NCBI RefSeq assembly: GCF_015475875.1
Contig: NZ_JADKYM010000001.1
Location: 124,001-188,000 of the forward strand
Length of the DNA stretch: 64,000 nt
Reading direction: 5' to 3'
From: Sphingopyxis solisilvae
GTDB taxonomy: Bacteria; Pseudomonadota; Alphaproteobacteria; Sphingomonadales; Sphingomonadaceae
Positions within the stretch are counted from its first letter, which is position 1; every line of letters starts with the position of its first letter. The notes below the pieces were generated by a model, which saw only the letters and a program-made list of their open reading frames with translations, searched no databases and had not been told where the DNA came from. Position numbers and translations under genes: made by a program. This document shows, piece by piece, positions 10,872 through 19,558 of the stretch.

Positions 10872-10902
10872 CAGGCCGTGGCGAAAAGCCGCGGCCTGAT
10901 TT
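10872..10902 (+). terminator. Intrinsic terminator after hupB
   Basis: An 11-pair stem (CAGGCCGTGGC at 10872-10882 with GCCGCGGCCTG at 10888-10898, one G-T pair) closes a GAAAA loop and is followed by ATTTG. It begins 29 bases after the hupB stop. Confidence 0.7.
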
Positions 10903-11003
10903 GCATCGGGCCGCCGGTTTCGACGAAATCGGCGTTGCAATCATCGCGGCAGCGGCTATGGACGTCCGGCTTTCGGGCGTCGGACGATCGACCGGTGCCG
11001 GGC

Positions 11004-11078
11004 GGGCGCGTAGCTCAGCGGTAGAGCACACCCTTCACACGGGTGGGGTCACAGGTTCAATCCCTGTCGCGCCCACCA
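11004..11078 (+). tRNA. tRNA-Val (anticodon CAC)
   Basis: A full cloverleaf can be drawn: acceptor GGGCGCG/CGCGCCC, D-stem GCTC/GAGC with the AGCGGTA loop, and an anticodon stem CACCC/GGGTG with loop TTCACAC. The anticodon is CAC, which reads the valine codon GTG. The T-stem is ACAGG/CCTGT with loop TTCAATC. The 3' A-CCA is encoded in the genome. Total length is 75 bases including CCA. Confidence 0.96.
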
Positions 11079-11166
11079 TGGCGGTCCCGGCCATGGCGAC
11101 AAACATAACCCTGGCTGACCCGGCTATTCATCGCCTATTCAATGCCTGCGCATTAGAGAGACGGCC

Positions 11167-11475
11167 ATGATCCGCATCCTGACCATCCCGCTTGTATCCG
11201 CATTGCTGCTGTCGGTAGCCGTGCCCGCGGCCGCGCGCGGCAATCGCGACCAGGACCATCTGCGCGAGGCAGCGGCGCAGGGGCAGGTGATTCCGCTCAA
11301 CCGGCTGATTGCCGAAGTGCGCGCCCGCCCGCCTTATAACGAGATGAGCTATCTCGGCGGCCCGCAGTTCGATGCGGACCGGATGATCTATGCGCTGAAA
11401 TTCATGGACGGCAACCAGGTGGTGGTGGTCTATGTCGACGCGCGCACCGGTCGCATCGTTGGCCGTAAACCCTGA
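11167..11475 (+). CDS. PepSY-like secreted protein
   Basis: A 102-residue protein with a signal peptide (MIRILTIPLVSALLLSVAVPAAA, cleavage about residue 23). Its C-terminal beta-rich part (YALKFMDGNQVVVVYVDARTGRIVG) matches the ends of PepSY-like domains. Such proteins often sit beside two-component genes. Here an OmpR-type regulator follows 121 bases later, and then a kinase. Its role is probably periplasmic, perhaps modulating the kinase sensor domain or a protease, but this is inference from position. Confidence 0.75.
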   Translation: MIRILTIPLVSALLLSVAVPAAARGNRDQDHLREAAAQGQVIPLNRLIAEVRARPPYNEMSYLGGPQFDADRMIYALKFMDGNQVVVVYVDARTGRIVGRKP

Positions 11476-11596
11476 CCAATCTCCCGAAAGTCCGTTTCCG
11501 GTCCGCGCAACGACATTTTGCGATGATCGTCGGGACTTGATACACAGTTGAAAAATGCCACCGGGTTCGTCCGGTCGGCCACAGAAAGGCGCCTGA

Positions 11597-12259
11597 ATGC
11601 GGATCCTGATTGTCGAAGACGAGCCCACGCTTGGGCCGCAGTTAAAGGCGACGCTGGAATCGAACGGCTATGCCGTCGATCTGGCGACCGATGGCGAGGA
11701 CGGCCACTTTCTGGGGTCGACCGAAAATTACGACGCCGCGATTCTTGACCTCGGGCTGCCCGAAATCGACGGTTTGACCGTGCTCGACCGGTGGCGCCGG
11801 GAAAAGCGCAACTTTCCGGTGCTCGTGCTTACTGCGCGCGACAGCTGGTCGGACAAGGTTGCGGGACTTGATGCCGGCGCGGACGATTATCTGGCCAAGC
11901 CGTTTCAGACCGAGGAACTGATCGCCCGCCTGCGCGCGCTGATCCGCCGTGCCGCAGGCAACGCATCGAGCGAACTTACTGCGGGCAAAGTCCGCCTCGA
12001 CACCCGCTCGGGGCGGGTTACGCTCGACGGCGAGGCGGTCAAGTTGACGGCGCAGGAATATAAGCTGCTGTCATATCTGCTCCACCACAAGGGCAAGGTG
12101 GTGTCGCGCACCGAGCTGATCGAGCATATTTACGATCAGGATTTCGACCGCGATTCCAACACGATTGAAGTTTTCGTGACGCGGATCCGCAAAAAGCTGG
12201 GTGCCGACATCATCACAACGATCCGCGGCCTCGGCTACCAGCTCGACGACCCGCAATAA
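11597..12259 (+). CDS. OmpR/PhoP-type response regulator
   Basis: A 220-residue two-domain regulator. The receiver domain (1 to about 115) has the acidic pair Glu7/Asp8, phospho-acceptor Asp51 (AILDLGLPEIDG), switch Thr79 and Lys101. A winged-helix DNA-binding domain follows (about 125-220, with DSNTIEVFVTRIRKKLG in the recognition region). Kinase phosphorylation should control its DNA binding. The gene lies three bases before the kinase gene and downstream of the PepSY-like gene. Targets are unknown; regulation of envelope genes is typical for this branch. Confidence 0.94.
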   Translation: MRILIVEDEPTLGPQLKATLESNGYAVDLATDGEDGHFLGSTENYDAAILDLGLPEIDGLTVLDRWRREKRNFPVLVLTARDSWSDKVAGLDAGADDYLAKPFQTEELIARLRALIRRAAGNASSELTAGKVRLDTRSGRVTLDGEAVKLTAQEYKLLSYLLHHKGKVVSRTELIEHIYDQDFDRDSNTIEVFVTRIRKKLGADIITTIRGLGYQLDDPQ

Positions 12260-12262
12260 CCT

Positions 12263-13672
12263 ATGGCCGATGCCGACGACGCCCCGGCGAACATGAAAGC
12301 GCCGGATGCGGCGACGGGGCGGCCTGCGGCGCTGACAAGCCGCATCACGGGTTCGCTGGCGCGGCGCATGATCGCCATCGCGGCGCTGTGGATTTCGGTG
12401 TTGCTGATCGGCGGCGGACTGGCGCTCGACCGGGTGCTGACGGGAGCGATCACGCGCAATTTCGACACCAGCCTCGAATATGTGCTGATCGCGATGATCC
12501 GTTCGTCGGAGATCGGGCCTGACGGCGAGGTACGGCTGGTCGAGCCGCTGGGCGATCAGCGTTTTCTGGAGCCTTACAGCGGCCTTTACTGGCAGATAAG
12601 CGGTGGCGGTCAGGAACCCTATCGTTCGCGTTCGCTGTGGGAACGCTCGCTGAAGGCGCCCGCGCCGCATGTCGACGATGACATTCACATTTATGACAGC
12701 AACCAGTTTCCCGACGAGGAGCTGCGGGTTCTCGAGCGCAACGTCATTCTGCCCGGGAGCAAGGTCAGTTGGCGCTACCAGATCGCCCAGTCGCGCGAAG
12801 CGCTCGATACCCAGGTCGGTGCGGTTCGCGCGACGCTGATCCCCAGCCTCGCGCTTCTTGGCCTCGGGCTGCTGATCCTGGCCGCGCTCCAGACCTTTTA
12901 TGGCCTCTGGCCGCTGCGCCATATCCGGCGGGCGATTGCCGCCATGCGTGGTGGTGAAAACCGCCGCGTCGACGCGCCGTTGCCACTCGAAGTCCAGCCG
13001 ATGGTTGACGAACTCAACGCGTTGCTGGCGCACAATGAAAAACAGGCGGAGGAGGCACGGCTCCACGCGGGCAATCTCGCCCATGCACTTAAAACGCCGC
13101 TCACGGTGCTGGTGAACAGTGCCACCGGGCAGGCCAATCCCCTTGCCGAAACGGTGCGGCGCGAAGCCGCGACGATGCAGCGGCAGGTCGAGCATCATCT
13201 GGCACGCGCGCGCGCCGTTGGGCGGCGCGGCGCAGCGCAGGCGCGCGCAACGGTGTGGGACAGCGTCGAAAGCGTTTCGCGCGCCGTCGGGCTGCTGTAC
13301 CCGAATGTCCGGCTGGATGCGGAGGGCGACCGGCGACTGATCGCGCGGCTCGAGCGGCAGGACCTGGACGATCTGATCGGCAACTTGCTGGAAAACGCCG
13401 CCAAATACGGCGGAGGCAGCGTGTTTGTGACGGTGCAGCGCAGCGACCCGATGGCTGAAATCATCGTCGAAGACGACGGCCCGGGGATTTCGCCCGCCGA
13501 TCGCACCCGCGTCATCGATCGGGGCGTCCGGCTCGACAGCGGCAAACCGGGAACCGGCCTCGGCCTGGCGATCGTGCGCGACGTCGCTGAAATTTATGGC
13601 GGCAGCATCGTGCTCGAAGAAAGCGAGGATCTGGGCGGGTTGTTGGTGCGGCTCCGGCTGCCGGCCGGGTAG
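12263..13672 (+). CDS. Sensor histidine kinase, PhoQ-like type
   Basis: A 469-residue membrane kinase. A transmembrane helix at about 39-55 and a second at 193-213 flank a periplasmic sensor of about 135 residues. A HAMP-like linker follows. The H-box NLAHALKTPLTVLVN holds the phosphorylated His274. The ATPase domain shows the N-box NLLENAAKYGG, the G1 box EDDGPGIS and the G2 box GTGLGLAIVRDV. The ALKTPL variant of the H-box is common in PhoQ-like kinases. It pairs with the regulator three bases upstream. The signal sensed is unknown, and the upstream PepSY-like protein is a plausible accessory. Confidence 0.93.
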   Translation: MADADDAPANMKAPDAATGRPAALTSRITGSLARRMIAIAALWISVLLIGGGLALDRVLTGAITRNFDTSLEYVLIAMIRSSEIGPDGEVRLVEPLGDQRFLEPYSGLYWQISGGGQEPYRSRSLWERSLKAPAPHVDDDIHIYDSNQFPDEELRVLERNVILPGSKVSWRYQIAQSREALDTQVGAVRATLIPSLALLGLGLLILAALQTFYGLWPLRHIRRAIAAMRGGENRRVDAPLPLEVQPMVDELNALLAHNEKQAEEARLHAGNLAHALKTPLTVLVNSATGQANPLAETVRREAATMQRQVEHHLARARAVGRRGAAQARATVWDSVESVSRAVGLLYPNVRLDAEGDRRLIARLERQDLDDLIGNLLENAAKYGGGSVFVTVQRSDPMAEIIVEDDGPGISPADRTRVIDRGVRLDSGKPGTGLGLAIVRDVAEIYGGSIVLEESEDLGGLLVRLRLPAG

Positions 13673-13721
13673 GGCAGCGCTGGCCTTCTTATCTGTTGGC
13701 CGGCACAAATGCCATCGCGGC

Positions 13722-14411
13722 TCAGGCCGCGGTCACGTCCAATCCGCGTTGTACCGCGGGGCGCGCCAGGCCGGCGTCGAGCCAGCGACGAACATTTCCG
13801 AAGCGCGCGAACCGGACGATCTCGGCGGCTTCGTAAAAGCCGATCAGATTGCGGATCCAGCCGAGCAGCGAGATGTCGGCGATGCTGTAACCATCGTCGA
13901 CGATCCATTCGCGTTCCGCCAGCCGTGCGTCGAGTACGCCGAGCAGCCGCGCCGATTCCGCCGCATAGCGATCGCGCGGGCGTTTGTCCTCATACTCCCG
14001 CCCGGCGAATTTGTGGAAGAAACCCAGCTGTCCGAACATCGGTCCGACGCCGCCCATCTGCCACATCACCCACTGGATCGTTTCATAGCGCGCTGCCGGG
14101 TCGGACGAGATCAGCTGGCCGGTCTTGTCGGCGAGATAGATCAGGATGGCGCCGGACTCGAAAAGCGCCAGCGGTTTGCCGTCGGGGCCGTCGGGGTCGT
14201 AGATCGCCGGGATCTTGCCGTTCGGGTTGAGCGCCAGAAATGCAGGGTCATGGCTTTCGTTCGCCATGATGTCGATGCGGTGCGGTTCGTAGGGGAGGCC
14301 GGTCTCCCCGAGCATGATGCCGACCTTGACCCCGTTCGGCGTCGGCGCGGAGAAAAGCTGGAGCCGATCCGGATATTGCGCCGGCCATTTGGCAAAGACG
14401 GGATGATTCAT
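13722..14411 (-). CDS. Glutathione S-transferase family protein
   Basis: A 229-residue protein with an N-terminal thioredoxin-fold domain (YPDRLQLFSAPTPNGVKVGIMLGE, then NPNGKIPAIYDPD and the glutathione-binding ALFESGAILIYLADK) and an all-helical C-terminal domain. The arrangement matches the YfcG/YghU (nu-class-like) branch, which often has disulfide-bond reductase activity with glutathione. I chose ATG at 14411, two bases after the chorismate mutase stop; a longer frame would run through that gene. It is convergent with the kinase gene at 12263. Confidence 0.9.
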   Translation of the reverse strand: MNHPVFAKWPAQYPDRLQLFSAPTPNGVKVGIMLGETGLPYEPHRIDIMANESHDPAFLALNPNGKIPAIYDPDGPDGKPLALFESGAILIYLADKTGQLISSDPAARYETIQWVMWQMGGVGPMFGQLGFFHKFAGREYEDKRPRDRYAAESARLLGVLDARLAEREWIVDDGYSIADISLLGWIRNLIGFYEAAEIVRFARFGNVRRWLDAGLARPAVQRGLDVTAA

Positions 14412-14413
14412 GG

Positions 14414-14701
14414 TCAGGCGTCCTGCTCGCGCTTGGCTTGCTGGTGATGGCGGATCACCTCGTCGATGATGAAGCGCAGGAACTTTTCGGTAAAATCGGG
14501 GTCCAGGTCGGCGTCGCGCGCCAGGCTGCGCAGCCGCTCGATCTGCCGCTCCTCGCGGCCGGGATCGGCAGGCGGCATGCCCTCGCGCGCCTTCAACTCG
14601 CCGACCGCCTTGGTCACCTTGAACCGTTCGGCGAGCATATAGACCAGCGCCGCGTCGATATTGTCGATGCTCTGGCGGTAATGGCTCAGTTGGTCGTCCA
14701 T
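14414..14701 (-). CDS. Chorismate mutase, AroQ type
   Basis: A 95-residue all-helical AroQ-fold protein that would convert chorismate to prephenate for phenylalanine and tyrosine synthesis. Helix 1 (LSHYRQSIDNIDAALVYMLAERFKVT) carries the Arg and Asp pattern of the family. The next helices hold VGELKAREGMPP and EERQIERLRSLA, and the protein ends FLRFIIDEVIRHHQ. The ATG at 14701 has GAGAGGAG upstream; a 22-residue N-terminal extension in frame lacks such a site. It forms an operon with the GST gene. Confidence 0.9.
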   Translation of the reverse strand: MDDQLSHYRQSIDNIDAALVYMLAERFKVTKAVGELKAREGMPPADPGREERQIERLRSLARDADLDPDFTEKFLRFIIDEVIRHHQQAKREQDA

Positions 14702-14805
14702 GCGCGGCTCCTCTCGTGCCCGGCACGCTTGGCACCGGGCGGGGGCGTCATGCAAGCCGAAAGTCATTGCAAAATCGCGGCCGCGCCGCCAAGGCTCGCC
14801 GCATC

Positions 14806-15819
14806 ATGACTGCCGAAATCCACCAGCTCTACGGCGACCGGCCCCCCTCGCTCGACCCGATGATGGCGCTTGTCGCCGCCGATATGAACGAGGTGAATTC
14901 GGTCATTCTCGACCGTATGCAGTCCGAAGTGCCGCTGATCCCCGAACTTGCCGGCCATTTGATCGCGGGCGGCGGCAAACGGATGCGGCCGATGCTGACG
15001 CTCGCCTGCGGGCGCCTGCTCGACTATCCGGGCCGCCGTCATTGCAAGCTCGCCGCCGCGGTCGAATTCATCCACACCGCGACCCTCCTCCACGACGATG
15101 TCGTCGACAAATCGGACCTGCGCCGCGGGCGCAAGACCGCGAACCTTATCTGGGGCAATAGCGCGTCGGTACTGGTCGGCGATTTCCTGTTCAGCCGCGC
15201 GTTCGAGGTGATGGTCGAGGACGGATCGCTCAAGGTGCTCAAGATCCTGTCGCGTGCATCGGCGGTGATCGCCGAGGGAGAGGTCAACCAGCTGTCGGCG
15301 CAGCGCCGCATCGAAACGAGCGAAGACCAGTATCTCGCGATCATCAACGCCAAGACCGCCGAGCTGTTCGCTGCGGCGTGCAAGATCGCCGCAGTGGTGG
15401 CCGAACGTGACGAAGCGACCGAAGCCGCGCTCGACGCTTATGGCCGCAATTTGGGCATCGCGTTCCAGCTCGTCGACGATGCGATCGACTATGTCTCTGA
15501 CGCCGAAACCATGGGCAAGGGGGTCGGCGACGACTTCCGCGACGGCAAGGTCACGCTGCCCGTCATTCTCGCCTATGCGCGCGGAACCGAGGCCGAGCGC
15601 GATTTCTGGAAACAAGCGATCGTCGGGCATCGGACGTCGGATGAAGACCTGGCCTATGCGACGACGTTGCTGCACCGGCACGACACGATCGCCGACACGC
15701 TCGCGCGTGCCCGCCACTACGGCCAGCGCGCGGTGGACGCGATCGGCGGCTTTCGCGCCAGTCAGGCGAAATCGGCATTGACCGAAGCGGTCGCGTTCGC
15801 GGTCGCGCGGGCTTATTGA
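14806..15819 (+). CDS. ispB: All-trans polyprenyl (octa-/decaprenyl) diphosphate synthase
   Basis: A 337-residue trans-prenyltransferase that extends farnesyl diphosphate with isopentenyl units to make the ubiquinone side chain. The first aspartate-rich motif is DDVVD at 97-101, followed by RRGRK. The second is DDAID at 224-228 with DYVSDAETMGKG after it, and GGGKRMRP at 56-62 binds isopentenyl diphosphate. Chain length (C50 is usual in sphingomonads) cannot be read directly. I chose ATG at 14806; an in-frame GTG 30 codons upstream lacks conserved residues. It is divergent from the chorismate mutase gene. Confidence 0.93.
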   Translation: MTAEIHQLYGDRPPSLDPMMALVAADMNEVNSVILDRMQSEVPLIPELAGHLIAGGGKRMRPMLTLACGRLLDYPGRRHCKLAAAVEFIHTATLLHDDVVDKSDLRRGRKTANLIWGNSASVLVGDFLFSRAFEVMVEDGSLKVLKILSRASAVIAEGEVNQLSAQRRIETSEDQYLAIINAKTAELFAAACKIAAVVAERDEATEAALDAYGRNLGIAFQLVDDAIDYVSDAETMGKGVGDDFRDGKVTLPVILAYARGTEAERDFWKQAIVGHRTSDEDLAYATTLLHRHDTIADTLARARHYGQRAVDAIGGFRASQAKSALTEAVAFAVARAY

Positions 15820-15855
15820 TTTCGGAAATCCCCGCGTAACGGGTTCCGGTCTTTC

Positions 15856-15922
15856 TCTTCGTGCCTTTGGGCCTTTGTGTGAGATTTTTCTGGTTTCACA
15901 CAAAGGCACAAAGGCACGAAGA
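15856..15922. repeat. Palindromic repeat, family B copy 1
   Basis: The inverted arms are CTTCGTGCCTTTGGGCCTTT and AAAGGCACAAAGGCACGAAG, extended by GTGTGA/TCACAC and closed around GATTTTTCTGGTT. It lies 37 bases after the ispB stop and may end that transcript. A related but composite element lies at 41752-41992. Confidence 0.85.
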
Positions 15923-15945
15923 AGGGTAAAAGGGGAGCTGGCGAA

Positions 15946-16332
15946 ATGGCGATGATGGGCCCAGCGGCGGCAAATCCAGATGCCTACATCGCTGCGCTTT
16001 CGGGATGGCAGCGCGAGCGCTGCGAAATGATGCGTACCGCGATCCTTGACGCCGCTCCCTTCGAAGAAGCAATCAAATGGGCCAACCTCGTCTTCATGGC
16101 GAACGGCCCGTGCATCCTGATCCGCGCTGAGGAACAGCGCGTCCTGCTCGGCTTCTGGCGCGGCAAGCGGCTGCGCAATCTTGAGCCGCGGATCAAGGCG
16201 AGCGGTAAATATGAACTCGGCAATCTGGTGTTGACCGAAGCAACCGGAGTCACCGCGGAAAAGGTCGCCCGCTTGGCCGTCGAGGCACATCGGCTCAACA
16301 TCGAACTTGGCAACCCGGCGGCGCGCACCTGA
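15946..16332 (+). CDS. DUF1801 domain protein
   Basis: A 128-residue cytosolic protein with the DUF1801 (YdhG-like) fold. The sequence ALSGWQRERCEMMRTAILDAAPFEEAIKWANLVFMANG carries the family pattern of a helix, a conserved Glu and Trp, and then a strand. The biochemical role of the family is not established. The stop overlaps the hrpB ATG in a TGATG junction, so both are probably translated from one message. Confidence 0.82.
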   Translation: MAMMGPAAANPDAYIAALSGWQRERCEMMRTAILDAAPFEEAIKWANLVFMANGPCILIRAEEQRVLLGFWRGKRLRNLEPRIKASGKYELGNLVLTEATGVTAEKVARLAVEAHRLNIELGNPAART

Positions 16333-18794
16333 TGCACCCGCTGCCGATCGATCAGGTTCTGCCCGACATCATGGCAGCACTCGTGCTCAAACCCAATGCG
16401 GTGGTGGTGGCGCCGCCGGGGGCGGGCAAGACGACGCGCGTCGCGCCCGCCTTGCTGGCCCAGCCGTGGTGCAGCGGCACCGTCTGGCTGCTCTCGCCCC
16501 GCCGCCTCGCGGCGCGCGCCGCCGCCGAGCGGATTGCCGACGAGATGGGCGAGGCGGTTGGCGGCAAGGTCGGCTATGCGACGCGGCTCGACAGCAAGCA
16601 GTCCGGGGCGACGCGGCTGCTGGTGATGACCCCCGGGCTTTTCCGCAATCGCATCCTCGCCGATCCCGAACTCACCGGCATGTCGGCGGTGCTGTTCGAC
16701 GAGGTCCATGAACGCAGCCTCGACGGCGATTTCGCGCTCGCGCTGGCGATCGATGCCCAGCAAGGGCTGCGCGACGACCTGAGGCTGATCGCGATGTCGG
16801 CGACGCTCGACGGCGCGCGCTTTGGCGCGCTGCTCGGCAACGCGCCGGTGGTGCGCAGCGAGGGCAAAATATTCCCGCTCGACCTGCGCCATATCGGCCG
16901 TCGCGCCGAGGATCGGCTCGAAGCGAGCGTGCTGGTTGCGGTGCGGCAGGCGATGGCGGATGAACCGGATGGCGACATGCTCGCTTTCCTGCCCGGCGCG
17001 GCCGACATCGAGCGCGCCGCGGCGGCGGTGGAGGCGGCCGGGTTGCCGCTCGTCGTCCACCGCCTCCACGGCCAGATTGACCCGGCGTTGCAGCGCAAGG
17101 CGCTCGTCCGCGACCCCGATGGCGGGCGCAAGCTGATCCTCGCGACGAGCATTGCCGAAACCAGCCTGACCATCGACGGGGTGCGCATTGTCATCGACGC
17201 GGGCCTGTCGCGGCGGCCGCGCTTCGACAAGGCGGCGGGGATTGCGCGGCTGGTCACCGAACGCGCCAGCCAGGCATCGGCAACCCAGCGCGCCGGACGT
17301 GCGGCGCGGCAGGGGCCGGGGGTAGCCTACCGGCTGTGGGAGGCGGCGGCGACCGCGGGGATGCCGCCGTTCGATCCGCCCGAAATCCACGAGAATGACC
17401 TGATGCCCGTGGTGCTCGACTGCGCCAGTTGGGGCATCATCGACCCGCGCCAATTGGGCTGGCTCGACCCGCCATCGCCCGCTGCCATCGCTGACGCGAA
17501 AGCGCGCTTGCAGGCGATCGGCGCGCTGGGCGAGGATGGGCGGATTACGGCGCACGGCAAGGCGCTTGCCGCGATCCCGTTGCCGGTGCCGCTCGCGCAT
17601 ATGCTGCTCGATGCGGCGCGCGCGGGGGAAGGGGAGATGGCCGGACGCCTCGCGGTGCTGCTCACCGAACCGGGGCTGGGCGGACGCGGCGTCGATGTCG
17701 AGGCGCGGCTCGGACGCTGGCGGGGGCAGCGCGGCGACCGCAGCGAAGGCGCGGTCCGGCTGGCACGGCGGCTGGCGAACATCGTCGACAAGCTGGCGGC
17801 GGGGACCGAGGACGTCGCACCGCGCTCGATCGGCGGCTGGATCGCCACGGCGTGGCCCGATCGCGTTGCGCGCCAGCGCGCGGGGCAGCGCGGCGAATAT
17901 CTGAGCGTCGGCGGGCGCGCCTATCGCATCGACCCGGTCGAACCGCTTGCGGGCAGCGAATGGCTGGCAATCGCCGATGCCCAGGGCCATGCCGCCGGGG
18001 TCCGCATTCTCGCCGCGGCACCGGTCGAGCAGGCCGAGGTCGAGGCGATTTTTGCCGACCGCATCGTCGCCCACGCGGCGAGCAGCTATGACGCCGCCAG
18101 CGACCGCGTCGATCACCGCCGCGAACGGCGGCTTGGCGCGATCGCGCTGACCAGCGGGCAGGCGGGGCGCAGCGACAATGTCGAGGAGGACATCGCGCTG
18201 CGGCTGGCGGCGGTGCGCGACAAGGGGCTCGGGCTGATCGGCTGGGGACCGCTGTCGCATGCGCTGCGCCAGCGTGCCTCCTTCGCAGGCATAGACACGC
18301 TGTCGACCGGCGCGCTCGCCGACAGCCTCGACATCTGGCTGCCGCCGCTACTCACTGGCTGCCGCGGGCTGCGCGACATCGGTGACCGCAAGCTCGCCGA
18401 TGCGCTGATGGCGCTGCTCGACTGGTCGGCGCGACAGCTGCTCGAAAAACATGCGCCCGCCGATTATGCGACCCCCGCGGGTAGCCGCCACCCGATCGAC
18501 TACGGCGCCGATGGCGGGCCGACGGTTGCGGTGCGGGTGCAGGAACTATTCGGTCTGGCGCGTCACCCGACAATCGGCGACCCCCCGGTGCCGCTGATCC
18601 TCGCGCTGACCTCGCCCGCGCACCGCCCGATCCAGACGACGCGCGACCTCGTCAGCTTCTGGGGCGGCAGCTGGCACGACGTGGCGCGCGAGATGCGCGG
18701 CCGTTATCCCAAGCACAGCTGGCCCGACGATCCTGCCAATGCCCGTCCGACCCTGCTGACCAAGGCGGCACAGGCGCGGCGCGACGGCACCTGA
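16332..18794 (+). CDS. hrpB: ATP-dependent RNA helicase HrpB
   Basis: An 820-residue DEAH/RHA-type helicase of HrpB length. Walker A is APPGAGKTT at 27-35, the DEVH box is at 123-126, the SAT motif is MSATLDG, and motif VI is QRAGRAARQGPG. The helicase-associated HA2 region and the HrpB-specific C-terminal domain (RHPIDYGADGGPTVAVRVQE, then FWGGSWHDVAREMRGRYPKHSWPDDP near the end) are complete. Its RNA targets are poorly known; in other bacteria it affects mRNA processing. A long antisense frame across this gene is only a shadow of its codon bias. Confidence 0.95.
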   Translation: MHPLPIDQVLPDIMAALVLKPNAVVVAPPGAGKTTRVAPALLAQPWCSGTVWLLSPRRLAARAAAERIADEMGEAVGGKVGYATRLDSKQSGATRLLVMTPGLFRNRILADPELTGMSAVLFDEVHERSLDGDFALALAIDAQQGLRDDLRLIAMSATLDGARFGALLGNAPVVRSEGKIFPLDLRHIGRRAEDRLEASVLVAVRQAMADEPDGDMLAFLPGAADIERAAAAVEAAGLPLVVHRLHGQIDPALQRKALVRDPDGGRKLILATSIAETSLTIDGVRIVIDAGLSRRPRFDKAAGIARLVTERASQASATQRAGRAARQGPGVAYRLWEAAATAGMPPFDPPEIHENDLMPVVLDCASWGIIDPRQLGWLDPPSPAAIADAKARLQAIGALGEDGRITAHGKALAAIPLPVPLAHMLLDAARAGEGEMAGRLAVLLTEPGLGGRGVDVEARLGRWRGQRGDRSEGAVRLARRLANIVDKLAAGTEDVAPRSIGGWIATAWPDRVARQRAGQRGEYLSVGGRAYRIDPVEPLAGSEWLAIADAQGHAAGVRILAAAPVEQAEVEAIFADRIVAHAASSYDAASDRVDHRRERRLGAIALTSGQAGRSDNVEEDIALRLAAVRDKGLGLIGWGPLSHALRQRASFAGIDTLSTGALADSLDIWLPPLLTGCRGLRDIGDRKLADALMALLDWSARQLLEKHAPADYATPAGSRHPIDYGADGGPTVAVRVQELFGLARHPTIGDPPVPLILALTSPAHRPIQTTRDLVSFWGGSWHDVAREMRGRYPKHSWPDDPANARPTLLTKAAQARRDGT

Positions 18795-18864
18795 GGTTGG
18801 CCCTTTTCGTCGCGCCACCAAACCGCTAAGGCGGCGGCAAGCCAATCAACACAGGACTGCCCCG

Positions 18865-19143
18865 ATGAAAGCGCGTATCTTCCAGAAGCCCAAGAATGCG
18901 ATGCAGTCGGGGCGTGCCGGAACCGAGCGCTGGAGCCTGGAATTTGCGCCTGCCGAAGCGCGGAAGCCCGATCCGCTGATGGGCTGGGCCGGCAGCGGCG
19001 ACACGCGGCGCCAGATCCGGCTGGGCTTTGCCACCCAGGAAGAAGCGGTGGCTTATGCGGACCGCAATGGCATTGACGCCGACGTGGTCGCACCACCGGT
19101 GCGGAAGTTGAAGATCCAGGCTTACGCGGACAATTTCCGGTAA
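18865..19143 (+). CDS. Complex I accessory subunit, NDUFS4-like (ETC complex I subunit)
   Basis: A 92-residue protein of the ETC_C1_NDUFA4/NDUFS4-like family, found with complex I in alphaproteobacteria and mitochondria. It opens MKARIFQKPKNAMQSGRAGT and holds the family segments ERWSLEFAP, DPLMGWAGSGDTRRQIRLGF and EEAVAYADRNGI. It is thought to sit on the matrix/cytosolic arm of NADH dehydrogenase and aid its stability. It stands alone here, away from any nuo genes, followed 13 bases after the stop by a palindromic repeat. Confidence 0.9.
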   Translation: MKARIFQKPKNAMQSGRAGTERWSLEFAPAEARKPDPLMGWAGSGDTRRQIRLGFATQEEAVAYADRNGIDADVVAPPVRKLKIQAYADNFR

Positions 19144-19155
19144 GACCTGACGCCT

Positions 19156-19238
19156 CGTCATTGCGAGCGAAGCGAAGCAATCCAGAGCGGTTTACTCACA
19201 CTCTGGATTGCCGCGTCGCTTCGCTCCTTGCAATGACG
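19156..19238. repeat. Palindromic repeat, family A copy 2
   Basis: It starts CGTCATTGCGAGCGAAGCGA and ends in the complementary TTGCAATGACG. The right arm carries small insertions (CGCGTC, CCTT) compared with copy 1. It lies between the convergent complex I subunit and DUF4170 genes. Confidence 0.88.
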
Positions 19239-19262
19239 ACGCGTTGTTGTTCCGCGTTCGGT

Positions 19263-19478
19263 TTATTCCGCGTCCGGCTGCAACAGCTTGTGCAGATGCA
19301 CGACCACATATTTCATTTCGGCATCGTCGACGGTGCGCTGCGCCGCGGCGCGCCATGCTTTTTCGGCGGTCTTGTAATCGGGGAACAGACCTACGACGTC
19401 GAGGTTGTGGAGGTCGACAAAGTCGGTGCCCTGCGGATCGCTGACACGACCACCGAACACGAGATGCAATTTGCTCAT
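19263..19478 (-). CDS. DUF4170 domain protein
   Basis: A 71-residue protein matching DUF4170, a small alphaproteobacterial family. It starts LHLVFGGRVSDPQGTDFVDL, continues VVGLFPDYKTAEKAWRAAAQRTVDDAEMKYVVVHLHKLL, and is predicted soluble with alternating strands and helices. The function is unknown. It stands alone on the minus strand, and a run of 80 bases separates it from the small membrane-protein cluster upstream. Confidence 0.85.
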   Translation of the reverse strand: MSKLHLVFGGRVSDPQGTDFVDLHNLDVVGLFPDYKTAEKAWRAAAQRTVDDAEMKYVVVHLHKLLQPDAE

Positions 19479-19558
19479 GGCTGCTTTCCTTGCGGGCTGG
19501 CGCTGGGGAGGGGAGAAGGCGCGGCCCCTAACAGCGCGGCGCCGCTACGGCAAGCCGG

